Source: Actinomycetota bacterium (GTDB lineage Bacteria > Actinomycetota > Acidimicrobiia > IMCC26256). Taken from it: DNA of 5,487 nucleotides. Numbering within the stretch: the first letter of the stretch is position 1; each line of letters begins with the position of its first letter. Of the stretch, positions 1 to 4,354 are shown one piece after another. The position numbers were made by a program, and so were the translations under genes. The stretch covers positions 1-5,487 of the forward strand of contig WLHA01000112.1 in NCBI GenBank assembly GCA_009702955.1. The letters run 5' to 3'. The notes below the pieces were generated by a model that saw only the letters and a program-made list of their open reading frames with translations, was not told the DNA's origin and did not search any database.

Positions 1-198
1 GCACTACGTATTGCAGCGCAATCGGAGGGGTTGATCCTCGACCCGGTCTATACGGCGAAGGCGCTAGATGCACTTCGTACACATGCCGCCGATGGCCGCA
101 TTAGCGGACGAGTTGTATTCCTACACACCGGAGGCACGCCGGCACTCTTCTCACGCGAGTACGAACAAGCGCTCAGGGAAGACGCATCTACAAATTAA
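1..198 (+). CDS. D-cysteine desulfhydrase / ACC deaminase family protein, C-terminal fragment
   Basis: The frame starting at base 1 is open for 65 codons and ends at TAA (196-198). The rest of the gene lies to the left of the window. The fragment contains GLILDPVYTAKALDAL (about residues 10-25), then RVVFLHTGGTPALF (about 37-50). These are the C-terminal signatures of fold-type II PLP enzymes of the D-cysteine desulfhydrase/1-aminocyclopropane-1-carboxylate deaminase family. In that family the GLxLDPVYTGKA and HTGG segments lie close to the cofactor-binding part of the fold. The HTGG form resembles the D-cysteine desulfhydrase branch (D-cysteine to pyruvate, ammonia and sulfide) more than classical ACC deaminases, which usually have HxGG with a different context. 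The substrate cannot be fixed without the N-terminal half. The gene converges on the sigma factor gene, and their stop codons are 116 bp apart. An overlapping frame at 68-280 is only a shadow of this gene. Confidence 0.88.
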   Translation, partial: ALRIAAQSEGLILDPVYTAKALDALRTHAADGRISGRVVFLHTGGTPALFSREYEQALREDASTN

Positions 199-264
199 TC
201 AGCGATTATCGCGGACAATACGCGCAGCAATTACCCCGATTACAACAACTGCTATTACTGCAAA

Positions 265-283
265 GGCCTTAAACATTTAAGCC
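265..283. terminator. Weak hairpin between convergent genes, possible terminator
   Basis: GGC (265-267) and TTAA (269-272) can pair with TTAA (277-280) and GCC (281-283) around the loop ACAT, with C268 bulged. The stem has seven pairs. On the minus strand it is followed by TTTG, which is a very short T tract, and on the plus strand there is none. Its place between two converging stop codons suits a bidirectional terminator. The stem is short and half of it belongs to the overlapping 16-bp repeat, so the call is tentative. Confidence 0.25.
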
Positions 284-301
284 CCTAAACATTGAAGCCC
301 C
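270..301. repeat. Two tandem 16-bp repeats at the first convergent junction
   Basis: Unit 1 (270-285) is TAAACATTTAAGCCCC and unit 2 (286-301) is TAAACATTGAAGCCCC. They are identical at 15 of 16 positions. The following bases (TAATAACTAGGTGC) start like a third unit but decay. The repeat has an A/T-rich half followed by a C-rich half, and it sits just before the sigma factor stop codon at 315-317. Unit length, composition pattern and position between convergent genes resemble the larger array at 2094-2225, although the sequences differ. Confidence 0.7.
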
Positions 302-314
302 TAATAACTAGGTG

Positions 315-1259
315 CTAGACGGCGAGTAGGTCGCGAGCGCCAGTATCTGCAGATGGGTGCCTGAGCTTGGACATCGCACGAGCCTCGATCTGACGAATTC
401 GCTCTCGTGTCAGGTTGAAGTGCTCCCCAACCTCCTCAAGGGTGCGGGGCTCACCGCGATCTAGACCAAAGCGAAGCTGAAGAATCTGCTTCTCACGCTC
501 ATCAAGAGGTGCGAGCAACTTCTCTATCTCGTCTGGAAGAAGTGCCGTAGCGGCAACCTCAAATGGAGACTCAGCCGAGCGATCCTCGACGATATCTCCA
601 AGCTCAGCATCGCCATCTTCTCTTAGTGGCTCGGAGAGCGAGAGAGGCTCGGCTGCGAAGCGAAGTGCCTCGGTTACCTTGTCCTCTGGCATCTCTACCT
701 CAGCAGCTAACTCCGAGAGAGTTGCTTGACGACCGAGTTTGAGCTCAAGACGCGAGCGAGCTTTCTGGAGACGAGCAAGGGTGTCGCCGGCGTGTACTGG
801 GAGGCGAATTGTTCGGCCAGTATTCGCGATACCGCGAGTAATGGCTTGACGAATCCACCAAGTTGCATAGGTGGAGAACTTGAATCCTTTACGCCAGTCG
901 AATTTCTCAACTGCGTGGATGAGCCCAAGGTTTCCCTCTTGGATTAGGTCCAGTAGAGGAAGCCCAGATGCCTGATACTTCTTTGCGATCGAGACAACAA
1001 GACGCAGGTTCGACTGAACAAAGGTCTGTGTGGCCTCTTCGCCGTCACGATCCGCACGCTTAACTTCGCGCTTCTTAGCGGGTGTCAGCTTCTTGAATGC
1101 AGCGGCGTCTGCGATCTGCTCGCGCGCCTTAATGCCATTCTCGATCAACTGAGCGAGGCGGACCTCATCATCTTTTGTGAGCAGTGTGTACTGCCCAATG
1201 TCTGTGAGGTAGAGCCGGACAAGATCTTCCTCATCCCTATCCACACGATCCTTCGCCAC
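315..1259 (-). CDS. sigA: RNA polymerase sigma-70 factor, RpoD/SigA family (group 1 or 2)
   Basis: The 314-aa product directs RNA polymerase to -35/-10 promoters. Region 1.2 covers about residues 11-42 (EEDLVRLYLTDIGQYTLLT). Regions 2.1-2.4 span about 80-152 and include NLRLVVSIAKKY, DLIQEGNLGLIHAVEKFDW and the -10 recognition/melting segment GFKFSTYATWWIRQAITR. IRLPVH (151-156) opens region 3. Region 4 contains LDEREKQILQLRFGL (252-266) and the -35-binding helix-turn-helix TLEEVGEHFNLTRERIRQIE (273-292). The start is GTG at 1257-1259. An in-frame TGA four codons upstream excludes a longer protein, and a GAGAGG ribosome site lies 5 nt before the GTG. Many primary actinobacterial sigma factors are longer because of an N-terminal extension, but here region 1.1 is absent and the protein begins almost directly at region 1.2. 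The family is certain. Whether this is the single housekeeping factor or a group 2 paralogue cannot be decided from this window, so the symbol is provisional. Confidence 0.95.
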   Translation of the reverse strand: MAKDRVDRDEEDLVRLYLTDIGQYTLLTKDDEVRLAQLIENGIKAREQIADAAAFKKLTPAKKREVKRADRDGEEATQTFVQSNLRLVVSIAKKYQASGLPLLDLIQEGNLGLIHAVEKFDWRKGFKFSTYATWWIRQAITRGIANTGRTIRLPVHAGDTLARLQKARSRLELKLGRQATLSELAAEVEMPEDKVTEALRFAAEPLSLSEPLREDGDAELGDIVEDRSAESPFEVAATALLPDEIEKLLAPLDEREKQILQLRFGLDRGEPRTLEEVGEHFNLTRERIRQIEARAMSKLRHPSADTGARDLLAV

Positions 1260-1264
1260 AATTG

Positions 1265-1270
1265 CCTCTC
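1265..1270 (-). promoter_or_regulatory. Ribosome binding site of sigA
   Basis: Read on the minus strand the bases are GAGAGG, complementary to the 16S anti-Shine-Dalgarno core. Five nucleotides separate it from the GTG start at 1259-1257. The in-frame TGA at 1271-1269 overlaps this site, so this GTG is the only plausible start and sets the short N-terminus of the sigma factor. Confidence 0.7.
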
Positions 1271-1499
1271 AAACGCCGATTTCGACTGGGGCATCTCTGC
1301 CGCCACTCGCGACCAACCGGTGATCCCGGCTGGGTCTAGCTGTCTATTCTCTGCTACTCGCCCTCAAAAGAGCGAAACGCAGAGCCACAAATCTCTCTTC
1401 ACAAAGAAATTTTTGTCTCTTCTGTCACATTTGCCACCAGTCCCGACCTTCGAGATACTCCCAAGATATTCCTTGGAGTCATCTCAGAGTGCATGAACC

Positions 1500-1508
1500 T
1501 GTGGACAA
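1500..1508 (-). promoter_or_regulatory. DnaA box (TTGTCCACA)
   Basis: The plus strand reads TGTGGACAA, so the minus strand reads TTGTCCACA. This is the form of DnaA box common in actinobacterial origins. It lies about 240 bp upstream of the sigma factor start and 167 bp from the inverted DnaA-box pair at 1675-1699. The sequence match is exact. Function as a DnaA site is inferred. Confidence 0.5.
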
Positions 1509-1674
1509 ACTAATAACGTCGCCACTAAGCAATTCATTCCCGAGGGCCCTAGAGAATCCACCTAGATCCACCAATTTCTGTAAATACCCGCTCTCGAGAC
1601 GGGTTTGCTAAGCACCACTAGCCCCTCTAGCCACTCCCTACCTATAGAGTAACTTACGCGTCAAGACCCCCTAT

Positions 1675-1699
1675 TTATCCACAGGTAGCCTGTGGATAA
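1675..1699. promoter_or_regulatory. Palindrome of two perfect inverted DnaA boxes
   Basis: TTATCCACAGG (1675-1685) and its exact reverse complement CCTGTGGATAA (1689-1699) flank the triplet TAG, giving 11-bp perfect arms. Each arm contains the strict consensus DnaA box TTATCCACA, one on the plus strand (1675-1683) and one on the minus strand (1691-1699), separated by 7 bp and facing each other. The element ends 9 nt before the GTG start of the ABM gene, so bound protein would obstruct its promoter or leader. It could be a DnaA-regulated operator or part of a DnaA-binding cluster. Another dimeric regulator using this dyad is also possible. A replication origin is less likely because no dnaA, dnaN or other replication gene is next to it. 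Confidence 0.65.
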
Positions 1700-1708
1700 C
1701 CAAGCAGA

Positions 1709-2101
1709 GTGAGCACCCTAAACATGAGCAATCCGGAGAGCAGCAGTCCTAAAAACCCAGGCCCAGCGGCCGATACGGAGTCGCGAGACTCCAATGAGAT
1801 TCTCATCGTGGTGGGGGTCTTTACAGCGATCCCTGGGTCTGAGTCCAGCCTCGCCGGGGTCCTCTCTCGATATACCGTCCTCACGAGAGGTAACCCGGGG
1901 TGTCGAAATGTTGACCTAGCGGCATCCCTAATTGAGCCAGGGCGTTTTGTGCTTATTGAGAAGTGGGCTGACGAATCCGCACAGCGCATGCATGCCGACT
2001 CCAACGAGATGGTTGCGATGGCAGAGGCCGCACTCCCCCTACTCCAATCCGCACCGGTACTAGACCTCACGCTCGGAATCAGCGCCCACGATCTTATTTA
2101 G
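1709..2101 (+). CDS. Antibiotic biosynthesis monooxygenase (ABM) domain protein
   Basis: The 130-aa product has an N-terminal Ser/Pro-rich tail (about residues 1-29) with no recognisable targeting signal. It is followed by one ABM-like ferredoxin-fold domain (about 31-122). The family pattern is visible: a first strand ILIVVGVFTAIPG, the GNPGCRNVDLAAS segment (61-73), RFVLIEKWADESAQRMHADS (79-98) with the typical Phe..Glu..Trp spacing and a conserved-type His at 95, then a helix and a last strand VLDLTLG. Such proteins are small dimeric cytoplasmic enzymes, including quinol monooxygenases and haem-degrading types, and many have no assigned substrate. The start is GTG at 1709, and ATG at 1724 is an alternative five codons later. 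Neither has a convincing ribosome site, so a leaderless message is possible. The last two codons and the stop lie inside the first unit of a repeat array, and a DnaA-box palindrome precedes the start. Confidence 0.82.
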   Translation: MSTLNMSNPESSSPKNPGPAADTESRDSNEILIVVGVFTAIPGSESSLAGVLSRYTVLTRGNPGCRNVDLAASLIEPGRFVLIEKWADESAQRMHADSNEMVAMAEAALPLLQSAPVLDLTLGISAHDLI

Positions 2102-2225
2102 AGACAGTTCTTATTTAAAGACGCCCTTAAATAGAGACGTTCTTATTTAGAGACGCCCTTAAATAGAGACAGTTCTAAAAATAGAGACGCCCTTAAATAG
2201 AGACGTCCTTAAATGGAGCGGGTTC
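2094..2225. repeat. Array of eight 16-17-bp direct repeats
   Basis: Eight adjacent units fill 132 bp: 2094-2110, 2111-2126, 2127-2142, 2143-2158, 2159-2175, 2176-2192, 2193-2208 and 2209-2225. The commonest form is TTAAATAGAGACGCCC. The A/T part alternates between TTATTTA and TTAAATA, the middle is nearly always GAGAC, and the 3' end varies as GCCC, GTTC or GTCC. GTTC and GCCC ends alternate, so there is a higher-order period of about 33 bp. The last unit (TTAAATGGAGCGGGTTC) is the most decayed. Adjacent opposite A/T blocks can pair: TATTTAA (2112-2118) with TTAAATA (2127-2133) gives a 7-bp stem and 8-nt loop. The array fills the whole gap between convergent genes and supplies the stop codon of the ABM gene. 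There are no spacers, so it is not CRISPR. Confidence 0.9.
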
Positions 2226-2228
2226 TAA

Positions 2229-2840
2229 CTACTCGCGTATTTTACGCAGGTCATCTCTGCGTATTCCGCGGCTAGTTGTCTCTGCCGTCGGAACCATATT
2301 GGCGACTGCATCCGCGATGCTCTGCCACGTTGTGAATCCGCCGCTCCATGCTTTTTCGTAAGCAGCGTCAGCGGTATCACTAAAACCACAGGCCAGTCTG
2401 TATACATATCGGAGGCGATCCTCGCGTGTCGGTATGCCGGCTCTCACGCAGCGAGCATCGGCGGATACCTCCCAGAGCAAGCGCTGAGCATCCGAGAGTT
2501 CGTTGTCGCGCGGTGCTCCGGCGAACTCTGGGCTTAGGCGATCCATCCCTCGCAGAATCCCTACGCCTAGCTCTCGTCGCGCACGCTCTTCGTCAAGGAC
2601 CCGAGCTTTCTTGGTATCTTCAAAATTTCCACCCGAGTACCAGAGTGCAATACGACCATCATCAACATCAACGTATGACGCGGTCATTGGTTGCGCTAGT
2701 TCTTCGTCAATCTCAAGAGTTATCTCAAGGTCACTTGGGGCGTCGATCGCGAGTATTACCTCATCTACGAGCTCGCGCATACGGCTCGCCTCAAAGAGAA
2801 CGAGCGTGAACTCCTCTGGAATGAGGAGAAGATTCGCCAT
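2229..2840 (-). CDS. Hypothetical protein, 203 aa, last gene of the nadE operon
   Basis: I do not recognise this protein. The first 70 residues look like an alpha/beta segment: LLLIPEEFTLVLFEASRM, then LEITLEIDEELAQP, then GRIALWYSGGNFED. Residues from about 75 on are mostly helical and rich in charged amino acids, with many Arg, Asp and Glu. There is no signal peptide, membrane segment, HExxH motif, nucleotide-binding loop or Cys pair. Only Cys131 and Cys151 occur. The ATG (2840-2838) lies 5 bp after the stop of the DUF455 gene and has no clear ribosome site, so its translation probably depends on the upstream gene. Its position in a tight cluster with two ferritin-like genes suggests a shared process, which is inference from context only. 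The stop abuts the 16-bp repeat array. An overlapping plus-strand frame (2503-3009) is a shadow. Confidence 0.85.
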   Translation of the reverse strand: MANLLLIPEEFTLVLFEASRMRELVDEVILAIDAPSDLEITLEIDEELAQPMTASYVDVDDGRIALWYSGGNFEDTKKARVLDEERARRELGVGILRGMDRLSPEFAGAPRDNELSDAQRLLWEVSADARCVRAGIPTREDRLRYVYRLACGFSDTADAAYEKAWSGGFTTWQSIADAVANMVPTAETTSRGIRRDDLRKIRE

Positions 2841-2845
2841 TGAGC

Positions 2846-3655
2846 TCAGCCTGTCTGACCAAGTAATGCACGTGCATCATCGAGCGCATCGGCAGCAAGC
2901 CCTGCAATCTCGTCGATCTCTTTGGTATCGAATCCGGCCAACTCGCGGAAACGGCGAGCAATCTGGATTGGGCTCTCATCGGTCTCCCCGCGGAATCCTC
3001 CGAGGCTGAAGAGTTTGTCGACTGCGCGCTGAAACTCCAGTGCGCGCTCACGCCTCTCAGGGTCACGCTCTGTTAGGCGGCGCAGCCAATCAGAGCCCAT
3101 CTTCACGTGCGTAACTTCATCGGCGAGCATCCAGTCTTCACAGAATTTAAGAATCGGGTCGCCTGAGGCTTCACCAAAATCTTTCATCGTGTTGAAGACA
3201 TCAATCGCTAGACCCTCGAGCGCGCGATTAACTCCTGCAAGCCTCATGGCCGGGTCGGTTACACAAGCAGCCTCATAGAGAAAAGTCGCCTCAGTGTATT
3301 CGCCAATCTCTGTACCCATGTGCTCGCCGAGTTTGACTGAGATCTCTACGTGGCGAGACTCGTCCCAACACTGACGTGCCATATCAAGCTTGAGAGCAAA
3401 CGGTGCGTCGGTGTCATCAAAATCGAATGTTGTACGACCTGCAGCCTCAAGGGCCTGAATCTCGCCTACGAAAATACCGTGCATGAGAGACCGTGCGCGG
3501 TCGGGCGCTGATGCTCTATCTGGCTGAAGCCGGGCGGTACTGATGGTTCGCTGCTGAATCCGTCCATTGCGCGGATCGCTAAACCCATCGGCGATATTGG
3601 AGCGGATAAAACGCTCGTCGCGTGCAAGCTCTTCAACTGGCAGAAATCTCTTCAC
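2846..3655 (-). CDS. DUF455 family ferritin-like di-iron protein
   Basis: The 269-aa protein matches the DUF455 (PF04305) branch of the ferritin-like superfamily, four-helix bundles that bind two metal ions. Candidate ligands are visible in order: Glu65 and Glu70 in HGIFVGEIQALEAAGR; Glu99 and His102 in WDESRH; Glu147 in ALEGLAIDVF; and Glu180 and His183 in DEVTH. The two ExxH motifs, each on its own predicted helix, are the classic di-iron pattern. A site able to bind iron is therefore likely, but the reaction of the family is not established here; oxygen-dependent oxidation or iron handling are possibilities. There is no signal peptide, so it is expected in the cytoplasm. The start is GTG at 3655-3653. 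It overlaps the upstream stop by 4 nt (GTGA), with AGAGG at 3670-3666 as a distant ribosome site. The C-terminal 70 residues are a charged helical extension. Confidence 0.9.
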   Translation of the reverse strand: MKRFLPVEELARDERFIRSNIADGFSDPRNGRIQQRTISTARLQPDRASAPDRARSLMHGIFVGEIQALEAAGRTTFDFDDTDAPFALKLDMARQCWDESRHVEISVKLGEHMGTEIGEYTEATFLYEAACVTDPAMRLAGVNRALEGLAIDVFNTMKDFGEASGDPILKFCEDWMLADEVTHVKMGSDWLRRLTERDPERRERALEFQRAVDKLFSLGGFRGETDESPIQIARRFRELAGFDTKEIDEIAGLAADALDDARALLGQTG

Positions 3656-4323
3656 TGTGAAACCGCCTCTGATTTAGTACCGGACTCATCTGTTCCTTGG
3701 CCAAGCGTACCGTCTCCAGCTATACCACCGGCCGCCACGATCAACGACTCTAGAGATTTAGCCCTATTAGAGGCACGCTCAATCTGCTCAGGGGTTGTTA
3801 TGAGCGACTGGAGGAGCATCTCCCCCTCACGCCAGTCTTCGAACTCATCCTGAAGCAAGAAATTGAGCGTACGAATTGTTGGCGCATCTGTAATCGTTGA
3901 CGTGCCGTTTAGGTGGTACGTGTAAGCCGCGATTGTGCGAGGGAGTAGCACCCTAAAGACACCAACGAGCTTCTCAATTGTCTGCTCTGCAGCCTCTGGC
4001 TCGATGAGCGCTTCGGCAAACGCAACTATGCCGTCGTTCGCTGGCAGAGTGAGGCGCGCTGGGTTCATCTCGCGCAACTCCGGAAGGCGCTGCTGCAGCT
4101 GCTCTGCATGCCAGGCGTGGTGAAAACAGTGGCGCCCAAGTACGAGCTTGACGTCTAGTTCGGGGACCGTAGCGATCCATCCGCCTAGTGCCTCAAAGAG
4201 TCGCATCTCAAGCCACGCGTATGCGCCAACGCGGCGTGCGGACTCCTCTACATCGAAGAGACCCGGAAGGGCTCTCCTGTCCCAAGGGGCGAAAGCGGGT
4301 CTGGGTTTGCGTCCATCTACCAT
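3652..4323 (-). CDS. Putative ferritin-like helical protein, His/Glu-rich
   Basis: The 223-aa protein is predicted to be all-helical and cytoplasmic. It shows a ferritin-like layout: helix 1 AYAWLEMRLFEALGGW (34-49) with Glu39 and Glu44; helix 2 with a dense histidine patch HCFHHAWHAEQL (65-76); helix 3 around TIAAYTYHLNG (130-140); and helix 4 LLQDEFEDWREGEMLL (156-171). The acidic and His residues could form a metal site. The regular ExxH pair of di-iron ferritin-like proteins is not present, so the site may be incomplete, altered or shared with a partner. The last 25 residues are Gly/Ser/Glu-rich and probably disordered. The ATG (4323-4321) has GGTGAG nine bases upstream. The TGA overlaps the GTG start of the DUF455 gene. 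Coupled translation next to another ferritin-like protein suggests the two work together. Family membership is inferred from helix and residue pattern. Confidence 0.72.
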   Translation of the reverse strand: MVDGRKPRPAFAPWDRRALPGLFDVEESARRVGAYAWLEMRLFEALGGWIATVPELDVKLVLGRHCFHHAWHAEQLQQRLPELREMNPARLTLPANDGIVAFAEALIEPEAAEQTIEKLVGVFRVLLPRTIAAYTYHLNGTSTITDAPTIRTLNFLLQDEFEDWREGEMLLQSLITTPEQIERASNRAKSLESLIVAAGGIAGDGTLGQGTDESGTKSEAVSQ

Positions 4324-4354
4324 TGCGTCATTCTCACCACTTGACGGGCTCGGG

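Larger units (their letters stand above)
1260..1708. other. Divergent intergenic region with DnaA boxes; presumed promoters of sigA and the ABM gene
   Basis: This 449-bp stretch separates the divergently transcribed sigma factor and ABM genes, so it must carry their promoters. I see no supported gene in it. It holds DnaA-type boxes at 1500-1508, 1675-1683 and 1691-1699. An imperfect dyad is formed by CCCG (1587-1590) and CGGG (1600-1603) around the self-complementary TCTCGAGA (1592-1599). For sigA a poor candidate promoter is TTGAGG/TAGACA on the minus strand (1362-1367 and 1341-1346, 15-bp spacer). For the ABM gene TATTTA (1672-1677) could be a -10 element, which would place the DnaA palindrome over the promoter. 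Neither promoter match is strong, and no Rho-independent terminator or riboswitch is recognisable. Confidence 0.6.

Noticed and set aside
68..280. Plus-strand 70-codon open frame
   Set aside because: It overlaps the desulfhydrase-family coding frame for most of its length and shows no family resemblance. It is a shadow.
726..947. Open frame opposite the sigma factor gene
   Set aside because: It lies wholly antisense to the conserved region 2-3 coding sequence and has no recognisable product.
1587..1603. CCCG...CGGG dyad around TCTCGAGA as a terminator
   Set aside because: The outer arms are only 4 bp, the core is off-centre, only TTT follows it, and no gene ends just upstream on either strand.
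1675..2070. Minus-strand 131-codon frame opposite the ABM gene
   Set aside because: The plus-strand frame has a clear ABM domain, while the minus frame is Arg/Ser-rich and resembles nothing known.
2094..2225. Direct-repeat array considered as CRISPR
   Set aside because: Units of 16-17 bp are directly adjacent with no unique spacers, and no cas gene is nearby.
1500..2225. DnaA boxes plus iteron-like repeats considered as a replication origin or plasmid origin
   Set aside because: No dnaA, dnaN, rep or partition gene is present, the surroundings are ordinary chromosomal genes, and no clear A/T-rich unwinding stretch adjoins the boxes. Kept only as a testable finding.
2503..3009. Plus-strand 168-codon frame across the 203-aa/DUF455 junction
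   Set aside because: It is very rich in Ser and Arg, as typical antisense shadow frames are, and it crosses the end of the well-supported DUF455 gene.
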